Source: Treponema sp.
GTDB taxonomy: Bacteria; Spirochaetota; Spirochaetia; Treponematales; Treponemataceae
Direction of reading: 5' to 3'
Assembly: GCA_023231445.1 (NCBI GenBank)
Contig: JALNVF010000102.1
Location: 1 to 11,847, forward strand
Length of the DNA: 11,847 bases
The notes beneath the pieces were generated by a model. That model was not told the DNA's origin. It saw only the letters and a program-made list of their open reading frames with translations, and searched no databases. Positions within the stretch are counted from its first letter, which is position 1; each line of letters starts with the position of its first letter. Below, one piece after another: positions 1 through 7,734 of this stretch. A program made the position numbers and the translations under genes.

Positions 1-810
1 CAGGATACAAACGAAATTACTGCGCTGTTCGGACAGAACTACCGTATTCCGGCGCAGCCTGAGGCAGATATTCAGGACCGGGAAACTATGCCTGAACCCG
101 GAGAAATTCCGGAATCATGTTCATGCAGAAAAAAAGTCGTATTCATCAACGCAAGCCCGCGTGCGCAGGACCGCACTGCATCCGCGTCGTTCATCGCACG
201 CGCAGAAAAGCAGTTTGATGACACGCTTTTTGAAAAAGAAGTTATCCAGGTACGAAAAGTACTGGACCACCAGAGAGAAAGTGCATTTGAAAAAATACGG
301 ACGGCAGACGCCGTTGTTTTCGTTTTTCCGCTGTATGTTTACTGTCTGCCGGGAATGCTGACCCGTTTTCTGCGGGACTATGCAGCGTTCCTTGAAAAAA
401 CAGGGCAGAAACAGAACAGCACAGCTGTCTATACCATCGTAAACTGCGGATTCCCCGAACCGTATATAAACGAAGAAGCTGAGGATGTTATAAAATCTTT
501 CTGCAGACAGACCGGTATGAAGTTCCGCTCCGGCATTCTCATTGGCGGAGGTGTAATGATTACCGCAGCTGAAAAAGCTCCTCCTGTACAGAAATTACTG
601 AAACAGCTTGATGAAGCATTTTTGGCTGTAACGGCTGACATACTGGCTCCCGGTACGCTGCAGGTAAAAGACGTTCAGGTACGGATCAACTTCCCTCACG
701 GGCTTTTTTACTTTATAGGCAGTCTGAACTGGAAGGCACAGGCGAAACATAACGGACTGAAAGTAAGGGACATGTACCGCAGACCGTACGGGGAAAATGC
801 TACTTTATAA
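1..810 (+). CDS. Flavodoxin-fold NAD(P)H-dependent oxidoreductase (5' end outside window)
   Basis: The frame is open from base 1 and ends at TAA 808-810, so the gene starts upstream of the window; an internal ATG at 88 is unlikely to be the true start. After about 40 residues comes KKVVFINASPR, the beta-strand and phosphate-binding loop that opens flavodoxin-like FMN reductases. It is followed by DAVVFVFPLYVYCLPGMLTRFLRD, the second conserved strand/loop (a flavin-side P-L-Y motif and an 'xPxxLxxFLD'-type helix). The last stretch, MYRRPYG, is basic. The residues before KKVVF (LFGQNYRIPAQPEADIQ) read like a linker or the tail of a preceding domain, so the full protein may be a tandem two-domain flavoprotein. 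It probably uses FMN and NAD(P)H to reduce an unknown substrate. It converges on phnF and has no evident link to phosphonate metabolism. Confidence 0.75.
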   Translation, partial: QDTNEITALFGQNYRIPAQPEADIQDRETMPEPGEIPESCSCRKKVVFINASPRAQDRTASASFIARAEKQFDDTLFEKEVIQVRKVLDHQRESAFEKIRTADAVVFVFPLYVYCLPGMLTRFLRDYAAFLEKTGQKQNSTAVYTIVNCGFPEPYINEEAEDVIKSFCRQTGMKFRSGILIGGGVMITAAEKAPPVQKLLKQLDEAFLAVTADILAPGTLQVKDVQVRINFPHGLFYFIGSLNWKAQAKHNGLKVRDMYRRPYGENATL

Positions 811-1513
811 TAAAATCAAAATAGTCACTGCGGTATTTTGTGATGCAGTATTCGAGACACGCTGTTCTTCCTGTTTTGTTGCAGGTGTACAGGATGACAA
901 GCGGCTCGAATCTGCTGCAGTTTAAAAGCTGCCGTTCGTATTCCTTGGGGATACGTATTCTGATTACGGATTCTTTATCAGATTCCACAATGGTATAGCG
1001 GCATTTTTTAAAGTACTGAAAAATAGATGTGATGTCATGCCATTCCTGTTCAATATCAGGAAAATCCCGTTTTTTAAGATATGAATTGTAAATGGCAATA
1101 GGCTGCCCGTTGATGTATCTTACCCGGATAAGTTTGTATACCGTTTCTCCGGCGGCAGCACCAAGTTCCGTAAAAATGTGCTCCTTATATGATACAGTCT
1201 TGAGCTCAACGGCACGGGTAACAGGTTCAATATTCATTTTCTGCAGTTTCTCGGTAAAACTGCCCGTATCAGTAAGACGGTACTGAATCTTTACCGGTTT
1301 TTCTTTTACATACCAGCCCTTGCCCTGCTTACTGTAAATAATTTCCAGGGCAGCTAAATTTTCATACAGCGCATGGATAACTGTTCTGGACACGTCGTAT
1401 CCGGCGGCCAGAACATTTTCCGAAGGGAGCCGTTCTCCCGGTTCAAAGGTACGGTTTTCTATTTTTCTGATTATATCGTCTAATATATATTCCTGTTCAA
1501 CAAAACTTTTCAT
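800..1513 (-). CDS. phnF: GntR-family transcriptional regulator with UTRA domain (PhnF-like)
   Basis: The protein has 237 residues, the usual size for the HutC/PhnF subgroup. Residues 7-70 form a winged helix-turn-helix, with PGERLPSENVLAAGYDVSRTVIHALYENL matching the GntR pattern and KQGKGWYV as the wing. Residues from about 80 to the end fit a UTRA effector-binding domain (LIRVRYINGQPIAIYNSYL is typical). PhnF proteins repress phosphonate or phosphate genes until an effector is present. Its place as the last gene of the phn set supports that role; the effector is unknown. It is separated from phnE by a 68-base AT-rich gap, the largest inside the cluster. The ATG has no recognisable Shine-Dalgarno upstream, so translation may be weak. 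The tail overlaps the convergent oxidoreductase gene by 11 bases. It could also control another target, but the context favours the phn operon. Confidence 0.8.
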   Translation of the reverse strand: MKSFVEQEYILDDIIRKIENRTFEPGERLPSENVLAAGYDVSRTVIHALYENLAALEIIYSKQGKGWYVKEKPVKIQYRLTDTGSFTEKLQKMNIEPVTRAVELKTVSYKEHIFTELGAAAGETVYKLIRVRYINGQPIAIYNSYLKKRDFPDIEQEWHDITSIFQYFKKCRYTIVESDKESVIRIRIPKEYERQLLNCSRFEPLVILYTCNKTGRTACLEYCITKYRSDYFDFIIK

Positions 1514-1581
1514 ACAAAAGCAGTATCGCCCGGAGAATTTTATATTTTATTAATCATTTTTTAATTATTTGTTAAATATAT
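1514..1581 (-). promoter_or_regulatory. AT-rich phnE-phnF spacer, possible internal promoter
   Basis: This 68-base gap is very AT-rich apart from a short GC patch near phnF. It contains a TATAAA hexamer on the minus strand (1544-1539), a fair -10 element, but no good -35 at 16-18 bases. No GC-rich hairpin with a T-run follows phnE, so there is no visible terminator and phnF can be read through from the operon. An extra weak promoter for phnF is possible but not shown. Confidence 0.25.
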
Positions 1582-2364
1582 TCACCGTAATATTTTATTC
1601 TTAATAACCGTAGACAGATATTCGAGTGCGAATACCGCAAGAAGAATGGTGATTGTAATAAAACCGGCTTCCCGTACATCAAAATAAAATCCGCTGGCCA
1701 TGAACAACTCGTATCCAAGTCCTCCTGCTCCGGCTGCCGCACCCATGGCAACCGCAATTCCAAAATTGATTTCGAACCGGAGAAACGTCCACGCTGCAAG
1801 TTCCGCCGCACTTACCGGAAGAACTGCATTAAAAATAATATGCCACCAGTTTCCGCCGCATGCTCTGAGCGCTTCTATAATACCGCTGTTCTGTTTTTCG
1901 AACGTTTCAGAATATGCTTTTATAAGATATCCCATGGTATGAAACATCATGCCGAGTACGGCGGCTTCGCTTCCGAGTCCGACTGCGGTCGCAAAAATGA
2001 GTACCCATAACACCGTGGGGACGGCTCTGATTACCGCTACGATATTTTTAAGGATTCTGCTTACTGCATGATTTGAAAGATTTCCTGCAGCAAAAAAACT
2101 GACGGGCAGCGAAATAATTGCTCCGAGCAGTGTTGTTAAAAAAGCAAGTGCGGCTGTAATTCCCAGCGACTGCACCGCATGCAGAAATGTAAAATGATGA
2201 AATGCCGGTTTTGAAAACATAACACTGATATTGCAGAACGTATCCTGCAGTGCCTTCAGAAAGTCTATATTCTTATAATCGAACGATGCAAAACCCACAG
2301 CGGTCAGTGCGACAAGTACGGTCAGTACGACCCGTACATAGAAAAATGAACTTTTTCTTTTCAT
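1582..2364 (-). CDS. phnE: Phosphonate ABC transporter permease PhnE (second copy)
   Basis: This 260-residue hydrophobic protein has about six membrane segments (roughly residues 11-27, 66-93, 107-133, 134-152, 186-206 and 233-254). The cytoplasmic EAA coupling loop is at 164-183 (EALRACGGNWWHIIFNAVLP), the contact site for the ATPase. The IRAVPTVLWVLIF stretch is characteristic of PhnE-type permeases. It should form a heterodimer with the PhnE encoded just upstream and be driven by PhnC. Its ATG shares one base with the stop of the upstream permease (TAATG), and AGGAGA precedes it inside the upstream gene, so the two are translationally coupled. Substrate specificity among phosphonate, phosphite and phosphate cannot be read from the permease, but the C-P lyase context argues for phosphonates. 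Confidence 0.9.
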   Translation of the reverse strand: MKRKSSFFYVRVVLTVLVALTAVGFASFDYKNIDFLKALQDTFCNISVMFSKPAFHHFTFLHAVQSLGITAALAFLTTLLGAIISLPVSFFAAGNLSNHAVSRILKNIVAVIRAVPTVLWVLIFATAVGLGSEAAVLGMMFHTMGYLIKAYSETFEKQNSGIIEALRACGGNWWHIIFNAVLPVSAAELAAWTFLRFEINFGIAVAMGAAAGAGGLGYELFMASGFYFDVREAGFITITILLAVFALEYLSTVIKNKILR

Positions 2365-3149
2365 TACAAAATTCTCCTGCGGATTGCATTCGATGTTGTT
2401 TCAATAATCAGTGTGACTGCGGCTATGAGTAAAATAATTAAACCTGCCGATGAGTACCGCATTGATTTGTAATACAAGTCGAACAGAAAACCGATCCCTG
2501 TTCCGGTAAGCATACCGACGAGCGTTGAGCTTCTGATGTTTACTTCTATTTCGTACAATATCCAGCTGACTATTTCTCCGATGTTGTCGGGTATGACCCC
2601 CTGAGAAACAACCTGCCACCAGGAAGCCCCGCACGCAGTAAGCGCTTCTACGGTCGTTGAACTTGTTTCATCGATTGTTTCGATGAAGGCACGTGTAAGT
2701 GTCCCGAACGTAACAAAAAACAGGGTAAAAAAGCCGGTAAGAATATTCTGTCCGAACGACAGAAGCAGAATCATAGCCCAGACAGAATCGGGAACATTCC
2801 GGGAAATCGAAGCAATGATTCTGGCCACCGTCCCCAGAAGTAAATTTCTGCGGGTTACTCCGGATCCTGCCAGAGCAAACAGAAGCGCAAGAATGCTTGC
2901 GGTGGTAGCAGCTGCTACAGACAGAAAAACCGTTTCCATCAGTTTATTCATAATATGGGGAAGTTTAGAAACTGACTGACTGTCGGGAATAAAATTACAG
3001 AACAGCCACCTGAGTGCTTCGGGTACGGCAAGAAATCCTGATCCCAGATTAAAATCAACGGCGCTGCCGGCAAGCATGTACAGAATAATAAGAAGTACGG
3101 CGGCAGCGGTAAAATATCTTTTTTCTGTCTGCATGATTTTCAGCTTCAT
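2364..3149 (-). CDS. phnE: Phosphonate ABC transporter permease PhnE (first copy)
   Basis: This 261-residue inner-membrane permease has a first membrane segment at about 12-30, a core of segments at about 70-95, 105-160 and 190-225, and a last one at about 234-252. The EAA loop is at 168-187 (EALTACGASWWQVVSQGVIP), closely parallel to that of the neighbouring permease, so the pair look like ancient duplicates forming the two halves of the channel. SRNVPDSVWAMILLL matches the conserved PhnE segment. The start has a good Shine-Dalgarno (AAAGGCGG) in the 11-base gap after phnC. It acts with PhnC and PhnD to import phosphonates. Confidence 0.9.
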   Translation of the reverse strand: MKLKIMQTEKRYFTAAAVLLIILYMLAGSAVDFNLGSGFLAVPEALRWLFCNFIPDSQSVSKLPHIMNKLMETVFLSVAAATTASILALLFALAGSGVTRRNLLLGTVARIIASISRNVPDSVWAMILLLSFGQNILTGFFTLFFVTFGTLTRAFIETIDETSSTTVEALTACGASWWQVVSQGVIPDNIGEIVSWILYEIEVNIRSSTLVGMLTGTGIGFLFDLYYKSMRYSSAGLIILLIAAVTLIIETTSNAIRRRIL

Positions 3150-3160
3150 GGAATCCGCCT

Positions 3161-3916
3161 TTATTCGTTCTGCAGCGGAGTATTGTATATCTCCGCAATA
3201 ATTTTATCGTTCAGCTGTTTCGGTTTTCCGTCGAATACAATACGGCCGTTATTAATCCCGATTATTCTGTCCGAATAATCCTTTGCCGTTTGAACCTGGT
3301 GAAGATTCAGCAGACAGGTAATGCCCGTTTTTTTATTCATATTCATCAGTTCATCCATAATGAGTTTTGCAGACGCCGGATCAAGAGACGCAATCGGTTC
3401 ATCCGCCAGAAATATTTTCGGATTCTGAATGAGCGCGCGTGCTATTCCGACGCGCTGCTTCTGACCGCCGCTCAGTTCGTCGCATCTGTTGTACGCATAC
3501 TGTTTTAAACCGAGCTGTTTCAGTATTTTAAGTGCTTCCGCGTGTTCTTCCCGGGTGTATCTGCCGAACATTCCTGCAAGCGTATTCTTATATCCGAGTC
3601 GTCCGTGCAGTACATTGTCTATAACGAGCCGTTTTTCAACAAGATTATAGTTCTGGAAAATCATACCGATTTTTGTCCGAAGCCGCCGCAGTTCCGTGCT
3701 GTTCATTTTAGTTACATCTTCATCCGCCACAAGAATAGTTCCTTCAGTTGCGTCCACCAGCCGGTTGATACATCTGATAAGAGTTGACTTTCCGGCACCG
3801 GAAGGACCGATTATACTCACGAATTCGCCTTTCTTAACCGAGAAACTCACAGAATCGAGCGCTTTGATTGTGCTTTTGTATATCTTTGTAAGTCCGCTGA
3901 TTTCCAGAATTGCCAT
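3161..3916 (-). CDS. phnC: Phosphonate ABC transporter ATP-binding protein PhnC
   Basis: This 251-residue ABC ATPase has every motif: Walker A GPSGAGKST (37-45), Q-loop glutamine at 88 (MIFQNYNLVEKR, with the NLV typical of PhnC), signature LSGGQ (148-152), Walker B IFLADEP (168-174) followed by IASLDP, and switch histidine 206 in NLHQVQTAKDYSDRIIGI, which is diagnostic of PhnC. The length is normal for the family. It powers phosphonate import through the two PhnE permeases. An AAGGAT ribosome site lies nine bases before the ATG, in the 12-base gap after phnD. Confidence in the PhnC call is high because sequence motifs and neighbours agree. Confidence 0.94.
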   Translation of the reverse strand: MAILEISGLTKIYKSTIKALDSVSFSVKKGEFVSIIGPSGAGKSTLIRCINRLVDATEGTILVADEDVTKMNSTELRRLRTKIGMIFQNYNLVEKRLVIDNVLHGRLGYKNTLAGMFGRYTREEHAEALKILKQLGLKQYAYNRCDELSGGQKQRVGIARALIQNPKIFLADEPIASLDPASAKLIMDELMNMNKKTGITCLLNLHQVQTAKDYSDRIIGINNGRIVFDGKPKQLNDKIIAEIYNTPLQNE

Positions 3917-3928
3917 AATTTCTAATCC

Positions 3929-4966
3929 TTACTCTTTTATACCCTGAAGTTCGCGGAGCGGATCATAAAACGAATCCGCAGCTGCGACAAAACGGGTATT
4001 TCCGACTTTTTCTGCAAGACCGTGTGCCGTCGAATCTTTGGGTACAAATATGTCGGAATTATCCGCCACTTCGTCCGACGTAAACAGTGCAAGCAGTTTC
4101 TCCTGATCCTCTTTTGAAAGTGTTTCGGTATTTTCAATAATCGGACAGTTCAGAACGGGAATATCCTGCAAAAGAACAAACGTCTTTCCGTGGTACTTAT
4201 CGAACGGCTCTGCGGCATCATCCCGTACCTGATATACTGCTCCCTGTTTGTCGGCAGTTCCGTCGACTACGGTAAGATACGGCAGCATATCGTCGCAGAA
4301 TGCTGAAAGGTCACTTTTCCCTGAAAGCAGATTGGCCATTGAAATATGATGACTGCCGCCGAACATTACTTCACTGAAAAATTTGTCAGACCCGCCTTCC
4401 ATAAGATCGTCCCGTGTAAGGTTCTGCCATTTACCACTGCCGCCGAATGTCGACAGAAAATAACTGGACGGGATCATGAAGCCTGACGTTGAACTTGTTG
4501 AAACGTACGACATCCGCTTTCCCTGGATTTTAGTAAGATCCCATTTACCGTCTGTTTTAAAATTTTCTGCATCTTCTGTTTTTACGGCAAGCCAGCTGTT
4601 GTAGCATGCATCCTGCAGTGTTCCCGACGGGCCTGAAATAACAACAAGCGGAAGGAGTTTCGGATTTTTATGATGCGCTTCCACATACGCCTGTCCGCCG
4701 GTATATGCCAGATCAGCTTTTCCTTTAACGATTGATTCTACCGTAATCGCATAGTCGGTGGGACATATATGCGTTACTTTTTTACCAGTCGCTTCTTCCA
4801 CCAGCCGGCCGATTGTATCCTGCATTTTCTGATACTTGGGACCGACATTATCAGGCAGCCAGACCATCGTAATCGTCTTTGCTTCTTTTTTTGCGCAGCC
4901 TGTAACACAGAACGCCGCTGCCAAAACCACAGCCAATGTTAAACCGGGAACCATTCTCTTTTTCAT
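3929..4966 (-). CDS. phnD: Phosphonate ABC transporter substrate-binding lipoprotein PhnD
   Basis: With the start at 4966 the protein is 345 residues, beginning MKKRMVPG, then a hydrophobic core and the lipobox VTGC with the lipidated cysteine at 24. It is therefore a membrane-anchored solute-binding protein rather than a free periplasmic one. The binding-site loop STSSTSGFMIP (156-166) corresponds to the serine/threonine-rich loop that grips the phosphonate group in PhnD proteins, and the fold is of the PhnD/phosphite-binding class. A longer reading from 4999 is possible, but AGGGAGA (4972-4978) sits five bases before 4966 and this start gives a clean signal peptide. The ATG overlaps the stop of the upstream PHP gene as ATGA, indicating coupling. 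It delivers phosphonates to PhnE/PhnE/PhnC. The exact ligand is unknown. Confidence 0.92.
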   Translation of the reverse strand: MKKRMVPGLTLAVVLAAAFCVTGCAKKEAKTITMVWLPDNVGPKYQKMQDTIGRLVEEATGKKVTHICPTDYAITVESIVKGKADLAYTGGQAYVEAHHKNPKLLPLVVISGPSGTLQDACYNSWLAVKTEDAENFKTDGKWDLTKIQGKRMSYVSTSSTSGFMIPSSYFLSTFGGSGKWQNLTRDDLMEGGSDKFFSEVMFGGSHHISMANLLSGKSDLSAFCDDMLPYLTVVDGTADKQGAVYQVRDDAAEPFDKYHGKTFVLLQDIPVLNCPIIENTETLSKEDQEKLLALFTSDEVADNSDIFVPKDSTAHGLAEKVGNTRFVAAADSFYDPLRELQGIKE

Positions 4967-5820
4967 TTTTTTCTCCCTGCAGGTTTTTCCGCCTGCCATT
5001 TATAAAAAAAATTCATTTCTTCTTCAGAACATCCGTATGAACCGATGCAGACCGGCTTTTTTGAAAAATTCCCGTGATAGTCGCTGCCGCCTGTTACGAA
5101 CAGACCGTACTGCACTGCAAGTTCCTGTGCCCGTAGACAGTCCGTGCCGGTATGATCGGGATGATATTTTTCAATACCGGCAAGTCCTTTTTCTGCCAGT
5201 TCAGGTACAAGGTCCCAGCTGTCAAGCTGACCGGGATGTGCAAGAACGGCATACCCACCGTCTTTCTGCACAGCGTCTACGGCGTCTGCAGCGTCGACGT
5301 AGCATATATCACGGGAAACAATTCCTCCGTTTTTAAAAACACGGTAGTAAAGATCACTGTACACGGAATCTGTCATGCCTTTATCAACAAGGACCTGCAT
5401 GATATGCTGTTTGTACAGCACTCGGCTGTCAGTGGAGTACCCGTCTGCTTCCTGAGCGGTTACCGGATATCCGTGTTCACGGAGGACCGCAAGCTGTTCA
5501 TGAGAAAGCAGGTTCCGTGCTTTAAGAAGCGGATTGCAGAGTGCCTGTACGTACGGTGAGTCTTCCTGCAGCCCGTAACCCAGAATATGTACTTTTCTGT
5601 TCCGTTTAAAATCGAACGCCGAAATTTCTATGCCGCCGATAACGGTTATTCCCTGTGCCTTTCCCTCGCTGAATGCCTGAGAAAGTCCCCGCGTCGTATC
5701 GTGATTTGTCACCGCTATAAACTGCAGGCCTGCCTTCTGCGCCTCTGCGACAATCTGCGGAATCGTATCGGAACCGTCGGATATTGTCGTATGACAGTGT
5801 AAATCAGCTGCACTGTTCAT
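4963..5820 (-). CDS. PHP-domain phosphoesterase, candidate PhnPP (phosphoribosyl cyclic phosphate hydrolase)
   Basis: This 285-residue PHP-family metal phosphoesterase shows the metal ligands in order: H8 and H10 (ADLHCHTTISDG) with D15, H40 (AVTNHD), E65 (GGIEIS), H78 (HILGY), H195 (VLAHPG), H220 (KYHPDH), and D247 and H249 (GSDYHG). It has no DNA polymerase or other fused domain. The closest known size class is COG-type 'TrpH/YciV' phosphoesterases. That class includes the Eggerthella lenta enzyme PhnPP, which turns 5-phosphoribosyl-1,2-cyclic phosphate into ribose-2,5-bisphosphate and then ribose-5-phosphate plus phosphate. The gene is coupled to phnL (17-base overlap, GGAG nine bases before the ATG) and to phnD (ATGA overlap), and phnP and phnN are absent. 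The PhnPP role is therefore inferred with fair confidence. The alternative is a nucleotide 3'-phosphatase or RNase AM-like enzyme. Confidence 0.85.
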   Translation of the reverse strand: MNSAADLHCHTTISDGSDTIPQIVAEAQKAGLQFIAVTNHDTTRGLSQAFSEGKAQGITVIGGIEISAFDFKRNRKVHILGYGLQEDSPYVQALCNPLLKARNLLSHEQLAVLREHGYPVTAQEADGYSTDSRVLYKQHIMQVLVDKGMTDSVYSDLYYRVFKNGGIVSRDICYVDAADAVDAVQKDGGYAVLAHPGQLDSWDLVPELAEKGLAGIEKYHPDHTGTDCLRAQELAVQYGLFVTGGSDYHGNFSKKPVCIGSYGCSEEEMNFFYKWQAEKPAGRKK

Positions 5821-6514
5821 ATTTTAATACTCCGTTTTCTATCGTATAAACTTTGTCGCAGACTGTATCCATGAACTCTATATCGTGAAAAATACCGAGC
5901 ATGGACGTCCCGTGTTCCTTCAGTTTCCGGATCATGTCGCGTACGCGCAGTTTTGAACTGTTGTCCAGGCTTGCGGTAGGTTCGTCGAGCAGCAGCAGCC
6001 GCGGTTCCTTTGCCATGGCGCGTGCAAGATTCAGACGGAGTTTTTCGCCGCCGCTGAAATTAAGCGGGTATGAATCCCAGAGTTCTCTGTCGAGTTCAAA
6101 ATATGAAAGCATTTCTTCCGTCCGTGCGTCTGCCGCGTCTTTTTCCAGTCCCATATCGGACAGTGCTGTCTTTACAACCTCACGTGCGGTAACCCGCGGC
6201 ATAATAGTAAGAAACTGACTTACATATCCTATCTCGTACTTCCGCAGATAAATGATTTCACGTTCGCCCGCCGTACGCATATCGATTTTTCCGAATTTTT
6301 CAGAGTCGTAATACAGTGCGCCCTGCTGCGGCAGATACGTCCGGTACAGGCATTTCAGTATGGTTGATTTGCCGCTGCCGCTTTTCCCGACTATGCCGGC
6401 AAACTCATGATACCCGACATTCAGACTGATATTTTCTGATGCCTGTATGGTTTTACCTACGGTGTACAGGTGAAAGGTCTTGCTCATATTCTGTATTTCT
6501 ACAATATTTTCCAT
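5804..6514 (-). CDS. phnL: C-P lyase complex ABC-type ATPase PhnL
   Basis: Starting at ATG 6514 the protein has 236 residues and begins MENIVEIQNMSKTFHLY, aligning with known PhnL N-termini. A GTG at 6523 would add three residues and overlap phnM by four bases; GGGAG lies only two bases from the GTG and 11 from the ATG, so the choice is not certain. Motifs are Walker A GKSGSGKST (43-51), Q-loop YVSQFLTIMPRVTA with the PhnL-specific 'SQFL...P' wording, signature FSGGE (153-157), Walker B LLLLDEP (173-179) and switch histidine 210 in GIFHD. PhnL is not a transporter subunit. It works with PhnG, PhnH and PhnI to couple phosphonate to the ribose of ATP, and it docks on the core complex through PhnK. 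It follows phnM here, rather than preceding it as in E. coli. Confidence 0.93.
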   Translation of the reverse strand: MENIVEIQNMSKTFHLYTVGKTIQASENISLNVGYHEFAGIVGKSGSGKSTILKCLYRTYLPQQGALYYDSEKFGKIDMRTAGEREIIYLRKYEIGYVSQFLTIMPRVTAREVVKTALSDMGLEKDAADARTEEMLSYFELDRELWDSYPLNFSGGEKLRLNLARAMAKEPRLLLLDEPTASLDNSSKLRVRDMIRKLKEHGTSMLGIFHDIEFMDTVCDKVYTIENGVLKYEQCS

Positions 6515-6519
6515 CTGGT

Positions 6520-7731
6520 TCACCGCTCCCTGTTTCCGGTTCTGATCGTATAATCTGCAGCAATCGTTCCGTCTACGATGACCTTTTTTATAAACGGTAT
6601 TCCGTCGTGCCGCCTGCTGATAATGACCAAATCCGCAACTTTTCCTTTTTCGATGGAACCGAAGTCCCTGTCGATTCGTACGGCACGTGCAGGATTGATT
6701 GTAATAAGATTGAACATCTGTCCCAGATCCTGTTTATATTTTTCCGCCATGATAAAAACCGCGTGAAGCAGCGCAGCAGGATGATAGTCGCTGCACAGCA
6801 TGTCTATGTTTTTATGGATGATTGCTTCCGCCGCATTCAGGTTACCGCAGTGCGACCCGCCCAGGAGTACGTTCGGCGCCCCGGCAAGTGTGTACATTCC
6901 CCGGCTCTTCGCGTAGGCTGCAACTTCTTCCGTAATCGGGAATTCCGTTACGGTCGCCCCAAGCTGTTGTACCAGATCAACTTTCTGCGGTGTGTCGTCG
7001 TCGTGAGACGACACAGCCAGATGGTGCTGTTCTGCAAGGCGGGTTAAACCGGAAAGCTGTTCAAGAGAAAGACGCTGTTCATTTTTAAGACTTTCCAGAT
7101 ATTGCTGAAATTCCTGTCTGCCGGAAACTTTTCCGTATTCCTGCATTTTTGTGCGTGCCGTCTCAAGGTCACGGTACTGTCCCTGTCCGGGTGTATGGTC
7201 CATGAACGAAAGCAGGTCAACCTGATTCTGTTCCAGCAGTTTTCTGACCAGCGGTTCGTCGTGTACCGACGTTACTTCAAGTCGTGCGTGAAATTTATGC
7301 CTGATAAAACAGCCGTCCTTTTCGCTGTTTCTGATAAGCGTTACGAGTTTTTCTGCATTTTCCGTTTTGCGGACAGGTTTCAGCTCCCAGACTGCGTTTT
7401 CACAAAACGAAATCGAATGAAACATTGTCGTAATGCCGTGTCCGCACAGTATTTTGTCGCATTCAAGAAAACTCGACGCCATGTCCATCATCATGTTCGG
7501 CCGCGGAGATAAAACGTTCTCAATATAGTCCGAATGGATATCTATGAAACCGGGACTGACATAACAGTTTTCTGCGTCAAGTTCTGCAACAGGCCCGTCT
7601 TTTTCCGCATCCGCTGGCAGAATATTGTGAGGGACAACAGCGGAAATCCGGTTTCCTTCTATATATAAGTCCATGTTTTCCCGTATTCCGTCCGGTAAAA
7701 CAAGTTTTCCGTTTATTACTTTATACATCAT
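6520..7731 (-). CDS. phnM: Alpha-D-ribose 1-methylphosphonate 5-triphosphate diphosphatase PhnM
   Basis: This amidohydrolase-superfamily enzyme releases pyrophosphate from the ribosyl-triphosphate phosphonate intermediate. From 7731 it has 403 residues (E. coli PhnM is about 378). PhnM landmarks are GFIDIHSDYIENVLSPRP (61-78, the modified metal-binding segment), LSFMDHTPGQGQY (174-186), AVSSHDDDT (239-247), GAPNVLLGGSHCGN (284-297) and MLCSDYHPAALL (311-322), followed by the usual NPARA...GSIEKGKVADLVI C-terminus. A start at 7764 would overlap phnK, but an exceptionally strong AGGGAGGAG (7735-7743) sits just before the tandem ATGATG at 7731/7728, so 7731 is preferred. The stop at 6520 overlaps or abuts phnL. 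Confidence 0.94.
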   Translation of the reverse strand: MMYKVINGKLVLPDGIRENMDLYIEGNRISAVVPHNILPADAEKDGPVAELDAENCYVSPGFIDIHSDYIENVLSPRPNMMMDMASSFLECDKILCGHGITTMFHSISFCENAVWELKPVRKTENAEKLVTLIRNSEKDGCFIRHKFHARLEVTSVHDEPLVRKLLEQNQVDLLSFMDHTPGQGQYRDLETARTKMQEYGKVSGRQEFQQYLESLKNEQRLSLEQLSGLTRLAEQHHLAVSSHDDDTPQKVDLVQQLGATVTEFPITEEVAAYAKSRGMYTLAGAPNVLLGGSHCGNLNAAEAIIHKNIDMLCSDYHPAALLHAVFIMAEKYKQDLGQMFNLITINPARAVRIDRDFGSIEKGKVADLVIISRRHDGIPFIKKVIVDGTIAADYTIRTGNRER

Positions 7732-7734
7732 CCG

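Noticed and set aside
1567..1577. ATTT-GTT-AAAT inverted repeat between phnE and phnF as a second operator
   Set aside because: It is pure A/T in its arms within an AT-rich gap and does not resemble the palindrome upstream of phnG, so chance is sufficient.
4967..4999. Longer phnD start inside the PHP gene
   Set aside because: It would place charged residues before the signal peptide. ATG 4966 has a well-spaced ribosome site and gives a standard lipoprotein signal.
4836..5559. Plus-strand open frames antisense to phnD and the PHP gene
   Set aside because: They have no recognisable domains, lie opposite well-supported genes and show no convincing ribosome site.
6439..7047. Long plus-strand open frame antisense to phnM and phnL
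   Set aside because: It lies wholly opposite two strongly supported genes, has no protein family resemblance and is rich in residues typical of shadow frames (many R, C, F).
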